Source: an uncultured Psychrobacter sp. (lineage in GTDB: Bacteria; Pseudomonadota; Gammaproteobacteria; Pseudomonadales; Moraxellaceae). Taken from it: a stretch of DNA of 64,000 nucleotides. The notes beneath the pieces are model-generated. The model saw only the letters and a program-made list of their open reading frames with translations. It did not search any database and was not told the origin of the DNA. Of the stretch, positions 28,390-37,368 are shown in pieces. Position numbers and translations under genes: made by a program. The first letter of the stretch is position 1, and the number at the start of each line of letters is the position of its first letter. The stretch lies in NCBI GenBank assembly GCA_947489525.1, contig CANLDW010000008.1:1-64000 (forward strand). The letters are read 5' to 3'.

Positions 28390-29739
28390 ATGAAATTCTC
28401 TAAGTTTGGTCAAAAGTTTATTCAGCCTACGGGCATCTCGCAATTGATGGATGATTTGGGCGATGCGCTCAAAAGCGATGAGCCAGTCAATATGCTGGGC
28501 GGCGGTAATCCGGCGCGGATTGACGCGGTGAATGAGCTGTTTTTAGAGACCTATCAAGCGCTGGGTAACGATGGTAGCTTTCGTGAAGACATTAATAGTA
28601 CGGCGACGAGTAGCATGGCGAATTACTCTAATCCGCAGGGCGATGCTGCTTTTATTGATGCCTTGGTGGGATTCTTTAATCGTCATTATAACTGGAATTT
28701 GACGTCAGAAAATATCGCCTTAACCAATGGCTCACAAAATGCGTTTTTCTATTTGTTTAATTTGTTTGGTGGGGCCTTCGTTAATGATGAGCTTGATGAG
28801 TCCAGTCAAGATAAAGGCAATAAGTCGATAGATAAGTCAATTTTGTTACCGCTTGCGCCTGAATATATCGGCTATAGCGATGTGCATGTCGAAGGTCAGC
28901 ATTTTATGGCGGTGTTGCCGCATATCGATGATATCGCGCATGATGGCGAAGAAGGGTTTTTTAAATACCGAGTAGATTTTGAGGCGTTGGAGAACTTGCC
29001 AGCGCTTAAAGAGGGGCGCATTGGGGCGATTTGTTGTTCGCGTCCGACCAATCCAACGGGTAATGTCTTAACCGATGAGGAAATGTCGCATTTGGCGGAG
29101 ATTGCCAAGCGTTACGATGTACCGCTGATTATCGATAATGCTTATGGTATGCCCTTCCCTAATATTATTTATTCAGACGTCACCCTTAGTTGGGATGACA
29201 ATACAATTCTTTGTTTTAGCCTATCGAAAATCGGCTTGCCGGGAGTGCGTACCGGTATTATCGTTGCCGCGCCTGAGGTCATTGAAGCGGTTAGCGCAAT
29301 GAATGCGGTGGTCAATCTCTCGCCCACACGTTTTGGCGCTTCTATTGTCACGCCATTGGTGAACAACGATGCGATTAAAGACTTGTCTGATAACGATATT
29401 AAGCCGTTTTATCAGCAGCAAGCCAAAACTGCGGTTGCGCTACTTAAAAACGAGCTGGGCGACTATCCGCTAGCGATTCACAAGCCTGAAGGCGCGATAT
29501 TTTTGTGGTTGTGGTTTAAAGATTTACCGATTAGCACATCTGAGCTGTATGAAATCTTAAAAGAAAAAGGCACGCTTATTGTACCGAGCCAGTACTTCTT
29601 CCCCGGGGTTGAGGTGGATAACTATAAACATGCGCACGAGTGTATTCGTATGAGTATTGCCGCTGATGAAGACACTTTGAAGAAAGGAATTGCGGTGATT
29701 GGTGAGGTGGTGCGTGGGTTATATGATAAGGCTAAGTAA
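28390..29739 (+). CDS. avtA: Valine--pyruvate transaminase
   Basis: A PLP-dependent fold-type I aminotransferase that interconverts valine/2-oxoisovalerate with alanine/pyruvate. The N-terminus MKFSKFGQKFIQPTGISQLM and NMLGGGNPARI are diagnostic of AvtA. PLP contacts include TNGSQNAFF, CCSRPTNPTGNV, the Asp in IIDNAYGMPFP and the Schiff-base Lys in CFSLSKIGLPGVRTG. At 449 residues it is slightly longer than E. coli AvtA, with a low-complexity insert (about 138-152, DELDESSQDKGNKSID). It is monocistronic, with a strong terminator right after it. Confidence 0.95.
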   Translation: MKFSKFGQKFIQPTGISQLMDDLGDALKSDEPVNMLGGGNPARIDAVNELFLETYQALGNDGSFREDINSTATSSMANYSNPQGDAAFIDALVGFFNRHYNWNLTSENIALTNGSQNAFFYLFNLFGGAFVNDELDESSQDKGNKSIDKSILLPLAPEYIGYSDVHVEGQHFMAVLPHIDDIAHDGEEGFFKYRVDFEALENLPALKEGRIGAICCSRPTNPTGNVLTDEEMSHLAEIAKRYDVPLIIDNAYGMPFPNIIYSDVTLSWDDNTILCFSLSKIGLPGVRTGIIVAAPEVIEAVSAMNAVVNLSPTRFGASIVTPLVNNDAIKDLSDNDIKPFYQQQAKTAVALLKNELGDYPLAIHKPEGAIFLWLWFKDLPISTSELYEILKEKGTLIVPSQYFFPGVEVDNYKHAHECIRMSIAADEDTLKKGIAVIGEVVRGLYDKAK

Positions 29740-29760
29740 AACCCTTTACTCTTAAAAACA

Positions 29761-29790
29761 AAAAACGGACTAATGAATAGTCCGTTTTTT
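29761..29790 (+). terminator. Terminator after avtA
   Basis: AAAAACGGACTA (29761-29772) pairs with TAGTCCGTTTTT (29778-29789) around a 5-base loop and continues into Ts. Confidence 0.92.
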
Positions 29791-29832
29791 TATGGAGTAA
29801 ACATACAGCTGACTCAATCTAAAATTGTTAAA

Positions 29833-29912
29833 GTACTGCTGGTATAAATTTTCCTTGCTTGCTGTGCGACTTCATCACTCCAGAGGCTGCGCAAAATTCA
29901 TCCCAGCAGTAC
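29833..29912. repeat. Palindrome-ended repeat family C, copy 1
   Basis: An 80-bp element bounded by a perfect 10-bp inverted repeat, GTACTGCTGG / CCAGCAGTAC. Its interior ATTTTCCTTGCTTGCTGTGC matches the reverse complement of 57475-57498, the other copy. It looks like a small non-autonomous or REP-type element. Confidence 0.75.
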
Positions 29913-29971
29913 GTAATTAGTGTAGATAGCTTGTGCTTATCCTACTTAGAAATGGTTATATCAAAACGTTT

Positions 29972-30904
29972 TTAATTAAGCTCTTTCAATAAAGCCTTAG
30001 CACTCATCTTACCAAAATCATTTGCCGCTAGAGGACCGTCACCTGAGATCAGCTTTCTATCTTGATGCGTTTGTCCAGATGCGAGTTTATTATCAATAGT
30101 AACGCCTAAATCTTCTAACTTCTCGGCGAAATACCACGGCAGTGTTCCGGGCAGATAACCAATTTTTGGCATTTGCTTATCCATCGCGGTCGGAAATGCG
30201 ACCATCTTGTAGCCTTTAAAAATAAAATCGCGCTCAGCTTTATCTGTCTTATCAGAGCTGTCAGGACTCTCTAAATCAGCCGCCAATAAAGCCGCAGGTC
30301 CGTGACAAATGGCTAAGGTGAATAAATCCTTGTCATAACCCCAGCGTAACAATTCGCCAAGGTTTTTATCTTCAGGCAAGCCCAGCATCGCCCCATGACC
30401 ACCGGGGATAAAAATAGCGGCGTAATCAGTGCTGTCTGCCATATCGTTTTTGACAAAGTCAGCGATGCTTTTTGGGTTGTTAAGCTTGGACTTATACTCA
30501 GCGTATATTTGTTTGACGTCTTCATCGTCCTCAGGCATCGCCCACTGCTCGACTTTCACAGACTCGCCTGTTGGGGTAAATACATCCACGTCGAAGCCTG
30601 CTTTTTTAAAGTGTAATAACGGCACCATCATCTCAACGGGATGATTACCAGTATCAAACTTATTGCCGTTCTCCATGGTCATGTATTGCTCTTCGGTACA
30701 GATCATCATGATTTTTTTATTGCCCGTGTACGGATTATCGTACTCGGTATTATCGTAGTTGGTTTTATTTGGTGCGGCTATCTTGAGCGAGGACTTAGAG
30801 GGCTGATAAGCGCCTGATTCGGTCTCTTGTGGCTCTAAGCCTAAGGTGCCTTTGGCCTTGTCTACAGTATCTTTGGCTTTATCTAATAGGTCTTGAATAT
30901 TCAT
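29972..30904 (-). CDS. hchA: HchA/Hsp31-type DJ-1/PfpI protein (glyoxalase III / deglycase)
   Basis: A DJ-1/PfpI superfamily protein closely resembling E. coli Hsp31: GNHPVEMMVPLLHFKKAGFD, the WAMP segment, YAAIFIPGGHGAMLGLPE, and the nucleophile Cys in LAICHGPAALL (about residue 205) with the acid Glu upstream. Family activities are methylglyoxal conversion, deglycation and holdase chaperone activity; which dominates here is unknown. It is 310 residues, about 27 longer than E. coli HchA as I recall it. The extra N-terminus is a charged amphipathic stretch with DKAKDTVDKAKG-type repeats. GGAGACG precedes the ATG. Confidence 0.92.
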   Translation of the reverse strand: MNIQDLLDKAKDTVDKAKGTLGLEPQETESGAYQPSKSSLKIAAPNKTNYDNTEYDNPYTGNKKIMMICTEEQYMTMENGNKFDTGNHPVEMMVPLLHFKKAGFDVDVFTPTGESVKVEQWAMPEDDEDVKQIYAEYKSKLNNPKSIADFVKNDMADSTDYAAIFIPGGHGAMLGLPEDKNLGELLRWGYDKDLFTLAICHGPAALLAADLESPDSSDKTDKAERDFIFKGYKMVAFPTAMDKQMPKIGYLPGTLPWYFAEKLEDLGVTIDNKLASGQTHQDRKLISGDGPLAANDFGKMSAKALLKELN

Positions 30905-31040
30905 AACGTCTCCTTTTTTATGATTTATATTTATTCAATAGCTGGGAATGATAAATCTAAGGTAACAAAAGGAAGTGATATTAAATAGCAGAGAGTTTTT
31001 ATGTTTCGTAAGCTTTGTAAAGCAAAAATTCTGCACTGTT

Positions 31041-31457
31041 TTAGCGAGTTTTCTTTAACATTTTACTTGGTGAACTAGATGGCTGAAAAACCCTCGTCCA
31101 ATTATTAAAAGCAAATAGCACGAAAGGCAGCAAGCACGTATTAATGAGATCATGAATGCTGGCTTTAATATCGGTGCTCTTTAGCGCTAAGTAGCCTTTG
31201 GGCAATATGATATGGCGATTATCCAAGTACTCACCTGCCAAAGCCACGCTGATGACGACGACTAAGGCGATGATGGCTCTGGTATTTTGATTTTTGATGA
31301 TAGGACGGAGTACGAGCAGACAAAACAGATAGACGCCGACGCCGACATAGATATGTAGGGCGTCCTTGGCAAGACCAGTTGTCTCAACGACGTTTAATTT
31401 AAAGGTGTAGAAGTCCAATGCTATCTCACAAATTTTGATTATAGAACAAATATCCAC
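31041..31457 (-). CDS. Small multi-pass membrane protein, VanZ-like in appearance
   Basis: A 138-residue product with three clear hydrophobic helices (DALHIYVGVGVYLFCLLVL; AIIALVVVISVALAGEYL; DLINTCLLPFVLFAF) and the polar residues D..H and D.N at helix starts, reminiscent of VanZ-like proteins. I do not recognise the family with certainty. The only starts are non-ATG: GTG at 31457, directly in the T-tract of the upstream hisH terminator, or TTG at 31418 after GTGAGAT. The gene may therefore be 5'-truncated or start at 31418. Confidence 0.5.
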   Translation of the reverse strand: MDICSIIKICEIALDFYTFKLNVVETTGLAKDALHIYVGVGVYLFCLLVLRPIIKNQNTRAIIALVVVISVALAGEYLDNRHIILPKGYLALKSTDIKASIHDLINTCLLPFVLFAFNNWTRVFQPSSSPSKMLKKTR

Positions 31458-31458
31458 A

Positions 31459-31489
31459 AAAAAGGTGAGTTATATTATATTAACTCACC
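31459..31489 (-). terminator. Terminator downstream of hisH
   Basis: On the minus strand, GGTGAGTTA (31489-31481 region) pairs with TAACTCACC (31472-31464) and is followed by TTTTTT. It ends the hisB-hisH operon. Confidence 0.82.
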
Positions 31490-31523
31490 CTTTTATTCTG
31501 CCTTGTAGTCGAACAAGATCTAC

Positions 31524-32156
31524 TTAAACCTGCCACTCCACAAAATTCTTCAAAAGCTGCAAGCCTACGGTATGACTCTTCTCGGGATGGAACTGAGTGG
31601 CAAATAGATTGTCCTTGATAATACTGGCACAAAACGGCTGACCATAATCACAAATGGCAGCGGTTTGAGATTTATCAGTAGGCGCGCAGTAGTAGCTATG
31701 CACAAAGTAAAAATGGGCGTTATCTTCAATACCATGCCATAGCGGATGGCTCGTATCTATCTCGGTGATGGTGTTCCAGCCCATGTGCGGCACTTTAATC
31801 GTCGCGCCTTGCTCGTCTGTCCACGTAGGATCAAAGGCTTCTACCGTGCCTTGTAAGATACCTAAGCAATCCGTGCCACCGTTCTCAGCGGAGCGCTCAA
31901 ATAGCGCTTGCATACCCACGCAAATCGCCATGACAGGCTTGTTAAAGATAGCATCGCGTACGACGTCATCGATGCCAGCCTCACGCATACCGATCATACA
32001 ATCGCGCATCGCACCGACGCCTGGGAAGACGATTTTATCAGCGGCTGCGACGACTTTGGGATCATTGGTGATGGACACATCGCTGCCGACATTAGTGAGT
32101 GCCTTGCTGACCGAGTGCAAGTTACCCATGCCGTAATCTAATAGTGCTACTTTCAT
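31524..32156 (-). CDS. hisH: Imidazole glycerol phosphate synthase subunit HisH
   Basis: The glutaminase subunit that supplies ammonia to HisF for making IGP and AICAR in histidine biosynthesis. It is a class I glutamine amidotransferase with [16 protein letters not shown] at the start, the nucleophile Cys in [12 protein letters not shown] (about residue 80) and the catalytic His-Glu in [10 protein letters not shown] (about 191). It has a normal length of 210 residues. Its start overlaps the preceding secreted-protein gene by 4 bp (ATGA), implying coupled translation. hisF is not in this window. Confidence 0.96.
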   Translation of the reverse strand: MKVALLDYGMGNLHSVSKALTNVGSDVSITNDPKVVAAADKIVFPGVGAMRDCMIGMREAGIDDVVRDAIFNKPVMAICVGMQALFERSAENGGTDCLGILQGTVEAFDPTWTDEQGATIKVPHMGWNTITEIDTSHPLWHGIEDNAHFYFVHSYYCAPTDKSQTAAICDYGQPFCASIIKDNLFATQFHPEKSHTVGLQLLKNFVEWQV

Positions 32157-32560
32157 AATTCCTCACATACTAACCAATAATGATTAACCGTTGCATAACT
32201 ATTATATTCGGGGGATTCTTCGCCTACAGTGACAACCTTAAGGTTATTCCCATAGATATCAGCAAAGTTAAATATACATTGTCCAAGTCCTGTTCCTGCA
32301 CAGGTTTCAGTTTCGCTATAACCTTTATTCCAAAATATTGCTTCGTTACCATAGCGGATATCTGAATCATCAGTATCGTTATAATCAATCCTATTCAACG
32401 GTTGCCAGCCTGCTCTTAGCAATGAAGCTCTAGCATCATGATAGCTTAGATTAGTAATAGCAGGCACTTCGCTATGCTGGATCACTGGACATTGAGCAAA
32501 GCTAGTATTGGCGACAACCATTGTGATGACAGCTAATGCAAGGGTTGTAGATCGCCGCAT
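32153..32560 (-). CDS. Secreted small protein embedded in the his operon, unknown function
   Basis: The 135-residue product begins with a clear Sec signal peptide ([20 protein letters not shown], cleavage probably after SFA, about residue 22). The mature part has several Cys residues ([23 protein letters not shown]) that could form disulfides, plus [20 protein letters not shown], resembling a PASTA-like or small periplasmic domain. I do not recognise the family. The ATG follows the hisB stop without a gap (TAA-ATG), and the 3' end overlaps hisH by 4 bp, so it is translated as part of the his operon despite being exported. Confidence 0.72.
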   Translation of the reverse strand: MRRSTTLALAVITMVVANTSFAQCPVIQHSEVPAITNLSYHDARASLLRAGWQPLNRIDYNDTDDSDIRYGNEAIFWNKGYSETETCAGTGLGQCIFNFADIYGNNLKVVTVGEESPEYNSYATVNHYWLVCEEL

Positions 32561-33199
32561 TTAGAACGCCTCTTTAGTCGATGGCAGGGTATTGAGCGCC
32601 CGCTCATCATACTCACACGCCATACGTAGGGCGCGGGCAAAAGCTTTAAAGGTGGATTCAATTTGATGATGGCTGTTTTTACCTTTAAGATTATCTAAAT
32701 GTACGGTCATCCACGAGTGATTGACGAAGCCATAGAAGAATTCGCTAAATAGATCGACATCGAATTTGCCAACGTGCGAGCGCGTAAAGGGGATATCCAT
32801 GTGCAGACCCGGACGCCCTGATAGATCAACGACGGCGCGGGTTAACGCTTCATCAAGAGGCGCGTAGAAATGCCCATAACGGCGGATGCCTTTTTTATCG
32901 CCAAGCGCTTTATTAAAGGCTTGACCCAAAGTAATTCCGGTATCTTCGACGCTATGGTGATCATCGATAAAGGTATCGCCGACGCATTTGATATCTAAAT
33001 CAAACAGACCATGACGCTTGATCTGATCAATCATATGATCCAAAAACGGCACGCCCGTATCGACTTTACCTTGACCGGTGCCATCAAGATTGACCGTACA
33101 GGTAATTTGGGTTTCAGCAGTGTTGCGCTCGACGGTAGCGATACGCGCTGGACGACCGTACTGGTTTGAATTTTGATCTTGGTTATTATCGGCAGACAT
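32561..33199 (-). CDS. hisB: Imidazoleglycerol-phosphate dehydratase
   Basis: Dehydrates IGP to imidazole acetol phosphate. It is a single-domain dehydratase lacking the N-terminal histidinol phosphatase found in enterobacterial HisB. The two metal-binding repeats are visible: [15 protein letters not shown] and [16 protein letters not shown] in the first half, and [20 protein letters not shown] with [11 protein letters not shown] in the second. It is 212 residues, with an N-terminal Asn/Gln-rich extension of about 15 residues. It is first in the operon hisB, secreted protein, hisH. Confidence 0.96.
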   Translation of the reverse strand: MSADNNQDQNSNQYGRPARIATVERNTAETQITCTVNLDGTGQGKVDTGVPFLDHMIDQIKRHGLFDLDIKCVGDTFIDDHHSVEDTGITLGQAFNKALGDKKGIRRYGHFYAPLDEALTRAVVDLSGRPGLHMDIPFTRSHVGKFDVDLFSEFFYGFVNHSWMTVHLDNLKGKNSHHQIESTFKAFARALRMACEYDERALNTLPSTKEAF

Positions 33200-33431
33200 A
33201 GCGACTCTCTATAAACAAAGGATGGATGCTAAATAATGACTATTAAATAGGTATTAAATGAATACTAAAGGGATTGATGCTCTTATCATAGCAAAATGGC
33301 GCTACAACGGCTACGGTGGGACGTCAAAGCCCGCCTTTATTTGCACTATTCTGCTAAAATATGGATTTAAGTATTATCAATCGCCTCTTTATACCACTCA
33401 ATACGACACCACTATTTAAACAGGATAGGAC

Positions 33432-33860
33432 ATGCCTTTAGAAGCCATCGCTATTAATGATTTAAATGCACCCTTGATTAAAAAACCTGCTCGCGAAAAC
33501 GAATTGGCAGAGCGCTTGGAGGCCATGTATGACGCTGATGATGACCAGCCTACGGGCAGCGAGGTATTAAAAATTATCGAACAAGGCTTTGGACGGGGAC
33601 AGTATTTGTACGTCGGCATGTTCAACGATAAACCTATCGCCGCTATCGGCTGTTTTGATGATGGGCAAACGGATACCAAGCGCTTGCAGTATTTGACCGT
33701 GCATCCGCAAAATAAAGGCCGCGCTATTGATGCCAAGTTTATCAAGCTCGTCTATGATGCTGAGGTTAAAAAAGGCGTACGCCAGTTTGTACCTGTCGAT
33801 AAAGATATTCACCAGATTATGAGTGAGTATGAACTATTACGAGTTAAAGATACCTTTTAA
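33432..33860 (+). CDS. Small GNAT-like protein, possible PanZ-type acetyl-CoA sensor
   Basis: A 142-residue protein with a compact acyltransferase-like core: GQYLYVGMFNDKPIAAIGCF (strands 3-4), LQYLTVHPQNKGRAID (the position of the acetyl-CoA pyrophosphate loop, with N-K-G-R-A instead of the usual R/QxxGxG/A) and a short C-terminal half ending SEYELLRVKDTF. The degenerate loop suggests CoA sensing rather than catalysis, as in PanZ/PanM, but homology is uncertain. AGGATAGGAC precedes the ATG. It stands alone between hisB (divergent) and tRNA-Phe. Confidence 0.55.
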   Translation: MPLEAIAINDLNAPLIKKPARENELAERLEAMYDADDDQPTGSEVLKIIEQGFGRGQYLYVGMFNDKPIAAIGCFDDGQTDTKRLQYLTVHPQNKGRAIDAKFIKLVYDAEVKKGVRQFVPVDKDIHQIMSEYELLRVKDTF

Positions 33861-33901
33861 GCTTAAATACCTAGTCTTAAATGATTAAAAGTAAAAAGAA
33901 C

Positions 33902-33930
33902 TTGACACTAGCGCCTATATTTAGTTTAAT
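33902..33930 (+). promoter_or_regulatory. Promoter of tRNA-Phe
   Basis: A perfect -35 TTGACA (33902-33907), a 17-bp spacer and -10 TTTAAT (33925-33930). Transcription would start about 12 bp before the tRNA. Confidence 0.75.
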
Positions 33931-33948
33931 AGCGTCCTCAACGAAGAC

Positions 33949-34024
33949 GGCTCGATAGCTCAGTCGGTAGAGCAACGGATTGAAAATCCGTGTGTCGGCA
34001 GTTCGATCCTGCCTCGAGCCACCA
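33949..34024 (+). tRNA. tRNA-Phe (anticodon GAA)
   Basis: A complete 76-nt cloverleaf: acceptor GGCTCGA pairs with TCGAGCC, D-arm GCTC...GAGC, anticodon stem ACGGA/TCCGT with anticodon GAA at 33982-33984, T-arm GGCAG-TTCGATC-CTGCC, and an encoded ACCA 3' end. It matches bacterial tRNA-Phe. A terminator lies 28 bp downstream. I see no integrase or attachment-site duplication next to it. Confidence 0.98.
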
Positions 34025-34051
34025 TTTCGTTGACCCCATTTTAGATTTAAT

Positions 34052-34090
34052 AAAAAAGCGCTTCAACTTTATAGTTTGAGCGCTTTTTTT
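34052..34090 (+). terminator. Terminator after tRNA-Phe
   Basis: AAAAAAGCGCT (34052-34062) pairs with AGCGCTTTTTTT (34079-34090) with additional partial pairing inside, ending in a T-tract. Confidence 0.85.
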
Positions 34091-34203
34091 ATGCGTGTTA
34101 CTTTTTAGTTTTAAAGTAAAAAGCTACATTCATAACACTTCTAGGCTTTTTTATTGCTGCCCGCTCAGTATACTCAATAAAAAGTATAGAAAAGAGCACG
34201 TGT

Positions 34204-34704
34204 ATGAGAGAGTTTGATTACGATCTAGACTATAAAAACCTAAATCTGCGCGAGCACCCCGAGCTATATCGCGTGGGTCGTGGTGAGCAAGGCGTGTTAT
34301 TGGTCGAACCGTACAAGTCGGAGATCCTACCGCACTGGCGCTTTGCCACCCCTGATATCGCAACCGAGAGCAGTGAGACCATTTATCAGATGTTTTTAGA
34401 CTATCTAGATAATGATGACTTCGTTGGTGCGGATATGGCGCGTAAGTTTATCCAAATGGGCTATACTCGCGCCCGTCGTTACGCCAATCATAAAGGCGGC
34501 AAAAAGTACAAAGGACCAGTGCCAGATGATAAAAAAGGACAAAGCGGCGCGCATGGGCGCGCAGAATTACCACGGCAGGAGGAGGATCCAGTCAAAGCAG
34601 AATCGGCGCGTATCTTTAAAGCTAAATGGGATAAGTGCCGCGAGAATGAGGACTATCTGCGCATGAAAAAAGAGCACCGCGAACGCTATAAAGACGTTGA
34701 ATGA
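34204..34704 (+). CDS. DUF4385-family protein
   Basis: A 166-residue soluble protein. FDYDLDYKNLNLREHPELYR, VGRGEQGVLLVEPYKSEILP and FVGADMARKFIQMGYTRARR followed by YANHKGGKKY are the conserved blocks I associate with DUF4385, a family without known function that occurs in bacteria and some eukaryotes. The C-terminal third is highly charged (Lys/Glu/Arg) and probably helical, suggesting nucleic-acid or ribosome contact, which is speculation. It is 27 bp upstream of gph on the same strand and may be co-transcribed. Confidence 0.82.
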   Translation: MREFDYDLDYKNLNLREHPELYRVGRGEQGVLLVEPYKSEILPHWRFATPDIATESSETIYQMFLDYLDNDDFVGADMARKFIQMGYTRARRYANHKGGKKYKGPVPDDKKGQSGAHGRAELPRQEEDPVKAESARIFKAKWDKCRENEDYLRMKKEHRERYKDVE

Positions 34705-34731
34705 CAACTGGATAATTGACTGACTCAAACA

Positions 34732-35430
34732 ATGGACAACTCTATGCAAAATAAACAGCTTTTGATTTTTGATTTTGATGGTACATTGATCGATAGCGTG
34801 CCTGATCTGGCTGATGCGACTAATACGATGCTCATGCAGCTAGGTAAGCCGACTTATGATATCGATACCATTAAAAGCTGGGTAGGTAATGGCTCAAGAT
34901 TGCTTATTGAAAGGGCTTTGGTAGGCAACATAGAGGTAGAGCAAGGTGAGCTCACTATAGAGGAAGCCGACCACGCTGAGCAGCTGTTTTTAGAAGCGTA
35001 TAATAATAAAAGTGGCAGTAAAACTATTGCCTACCCTGACGTTGATAAGGGGCTTAAAAAACTGCATGAGGCTGGCTTTCAGCTGGCACTAGTGACCAAT
35101 AAGCCCATACGTTTTGTGCCTAAGATTCTGCAGTCATTTGGCTGGCAGGATTTGTTTGCCGAGGTGCTCGGCGGTGATAGCTTACCAACCAAAAAGCCTG
35201 ATCCTGCGCCGCTATTGCATGTTTGCAATGCTTTAAACGTTAGGCCAGACGAGACAGTGATGATTGGCGATTCTAAAAACGATATCTTGGCGGGACAAAA
35301 CGCTAATATGGACACCCTTGGACTATCGTACGGTTACAATTACGGACAGGACATTCGTGAATTTAAGCCGACACACACTTTTGATAACTTCGCCGATCTA
35401 GTCGACCTTTTAATGACGCTTAAGCCCTAG
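34732..35430 (+). CDS. gph: Phosphoglycolate phosphatase (HAD family)
   Basis: A HAD-superfamily phosphatase that removes 2-phosphoglycolate arising from DNA repair. Motif I FDFDGTLIDSVPDL (nucleophile Asp, about residues 11-24), motif II LVTNKP, and motifs III/IV KKPDPAPLLH with MIGDSKNDILAG are all intact. The cap domain lies between about 25 and 90. The length of 232 is typical. A second in-frame ATG at 34744 is an alternative start. It is convergent with comM, with 16 bp between stops and no clear terminator there. Confidence 0.92.
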   Translation: MDNSMQNKQLLIFDFDGTLIDSVPDLADATNTMLMQLGKPTYDIDTIKSWVGNGSRLLIERALVGNIEVEQGELTIEEADHAEQLFLEAYNNKSGSKTIAYPDVDKGLKKLHEAGFQLALVTNKPIRFVPKILQSFGWQDLFAEVLGGDSLPTKKPDPAPLLHVCNALNVRPDETVMIGDSKNDILAGQNANMDTLGLSYGYNYGQDIREFKPTHTFDNFADLVDLLMTLKP

Positions 35431-35446
35431 CTATTTGCTGCGATAG

Positions 35447-37045
35447 CTACTTGCTGCGATAGCTAAGCGCCTCTGATATATGGGCGCTGGTAATGTCAGT
35501 ACTGGCAGCTAAATCTGCAATAGTACGTGCTACGCGCAACACTCGGTGATAGCCGCGCGCTGATAGGTTAAGACGCTGTTGGGCCAATTGTAGGAGCTGC
35601 TTTTCACTATCCCCAAGCTTTATGTATTCGTCAAGCTCGCTGGGACTCAGCTCATTATTGACCTTTTGTTGCCGTACCAGTTGCCTATGGTGTGCCGCTT
35701 TTACTCTGACTTGTACTTGCTCGGAGCTCTCCCCTGCCTGCGCGTTCTGTAGGTCGGCTATAGGTAAGGCGGGTACACTGATATGCAGGTCAATACGATC
35801 AAGTAGCGGGCCTGAGAGCTTATTTTGGTAGCGCTTGATCTGCTCAGGTCGACAGCGACAGCGGTTCGAGGGATCACCCTCATAGCCGCACGGACATGGA
35901 TTCATGGCTGCGACGAGCTGAAAATTAGCAGGGAAAGTCATCTGCGAATTGGCGCGACTGATCGTAACTTGTTTGGCCTCTAGCGGCTGACGTAGTACTT
36001 CCAACACGCTGCGTTCAAACTCAGGCAGCTCGTCGAGGAATAAGACGCCTTTATTGGCAAGGGTAATCTCACCAGGTTTGGGACGAGAGCCACCGCCAAC
36101 CAATGCCACAGCGGATATGGTATGGTGCACTTGCCGAAAAGGACGCGTGCCATAGTTATAATCACTATCGGCAACCGAATAAGTGCTCGCGACCTCAAGC
36201 GCATCCTCATCACTTAAATCTGGCAAAATGGTAGGCAGTCGTGATGCCATTAAGGTCTTGCCTGAGCCAGGAGGTCCTGTAAATAACAGCGAATGCCCTC
36301 CTGCGGCAGCAATCTCTAACGCCCGCCGTGCATGATGCTGACCTTTTACATCAGCGAGATTTACTGTATAGCCTGTACGCTTTTGCTCCGTGCTTGGTAC
36401 GACAACGGTCAAACGGTTATCTGTAGCATTTGGATCTGCCAATGACTGCAAGTGTTCGCAGACTGCCTTTAGACTCTCAGCACCTAGTATCTCCACCCCT
36501 TCCACACGGCTAGCCTCCACGCCATTGTCCATCGGCACTATAAATTGTGGCGGCTTTTTTGGTTGTGCGTTTTGCTCGCCTTTATCTGTGGTTGCCTCTA
36601 CATTAGTTATTTTTACATCAGTTACTTTCTTTTTTTTTGCTGCCAGTGCTTCTGCTTTTATTGCACGTGCGACTGCTAAACTGCCTGTGACTTGACGCAA
36701 GTTGCCGTTTAGTGCCAGCTCGCCAATAAACTCAAACCCCTCCAATGCTTCTGGATCAAGCTGTCCACTTGCTGCTAGGATACCGATAGCGATCGGTAGA
36801 TCGAGACGCGCGCCGTCTTTTGGTAAGTCTGCAGGTGCCAAATTAATCGTCAAACGGCGATTGGGAAACTGAAACCCAGAGTTGAGAATAGCCGAGCGCA
36901 CCCGATCTTTACTCTCACGAACTGCAGCCTCCGGTAGACCAACGATAGTTAATGCCGGCAAGCCTTGTGACAGATGCACCTCAATGATGACTTTTGGCGC
37001 ATGTAGACCGACGACCGAACGGGTATAGACTTGAGCAAACGACAT
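35447..37045 (-). CDS. comM: YifB/ComM Mg-chelatase-like ATPase
   Basis: An AAA+ helicase that extends branch migration during natural transformation. An N-terminal Lon-protease-like domain (about 1-170, starting MSFAQVYTRSVVGLHAPKVI) is followed by the Mg-chelatase ATPase with Walker A FTGPPGSGKTLMASRL, Walker B GVLFLDELPEF, sensor motif NPCPCGY with the downstream CRC of the zinc-like site, and a C-terminal domain (LSARGYHRVLRVARTIADLA). At 532 residues it carries an extra Lys/Thr/Ala-rich insertion (about 135-170) compared with the roughly 505-residue family norm. Together with dprA in this window it fits a transformable Moraxellaceae species. Confidence 0.94.
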   Translation of the reverse strand: MSFAQVYTRSVVGLHAPKVIIEVHLSQGLPALTIVGLPEAAVRESKDRVRSAILNSGFQFPNRRLTINLAPADLPKDGARLDLPIAIGILAASGQLDPEALEGFEFIGELALNGNLRQVTGSLAVARAIKAEALAAKKKKVTDVKITNVEATTDKGEQNAQPKKPPQFIVPMDNGVEASRVEGVEILGAESLKAVCEHLQSLADPNATDNRLTVVVPSTEQKRTGYTVNLADVKGQHHARRALEIAAAGGHSLLFTGPPGSGKTLMASRLPTILPDLSDEDALEVASTYSVADSDYNYGTRPFRQVHHTISAVALVGGGSRPKPGEITLANKGVLFLDELPEFERSVLEVLRQPLEAKQVTISRANSQMTFPANFQLVAAMNPCPCGYEGDPSNRCRCRPEQIKRYQNKLSGPLLDRIDLHISVPALPIADLQNAQAGESSEQVQVRVKAAHHRQLVRQQKVNNELSPSELDEYIKLGDSEKQLLQLAQQRLNLSARGYHRVLRVARTIADLAASTDITSAHISEALSYRSK

Positions 37046-37368
37046 GTGCGCTTCCTAATATGAGGTCTACTGATAATAAAGTATTAATGAATACTGCGCA
37101 AATGTCGTTTACTAGATCGACAATGACTATTCATAAACCCGCTCTTGCTTATTGGTCAGTACAGCATCTCCAAAATGAACACAATCCCACTTTTGCAAAC
37201 AAAAAATCGATGAATTATAAAATGTGAATTAATTGACTGATTAAATAATATTAATTTGCTATATTATGAGTGTGCACTCGTGCACTAACGATGAACAAGA
37301 GAAACGCATTAGCGGTTAAAGGCAGCTATTGTAGTAAGCAAAATCAATCAACCAAGGATGGTTAAATA
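37046..37368. other. Intergenic region between comM and the acylase gene
   Basis: AT-rich, with no supported gene. GTGCAC-tc-GTGCAC (37272-37285) upstream of the acylase could be an operator, and TATATT/TATTAT-like -10 sequences precede it at about 37258-37266. AAGGATGG lies just before the acylase start. Confidence 0.4.

Noticed and set aside
33949..34024. tRNA-Phe as an integration site
   Set aside because: No duplicated tRNA 3' end, integrase or phage gene was found on either side.
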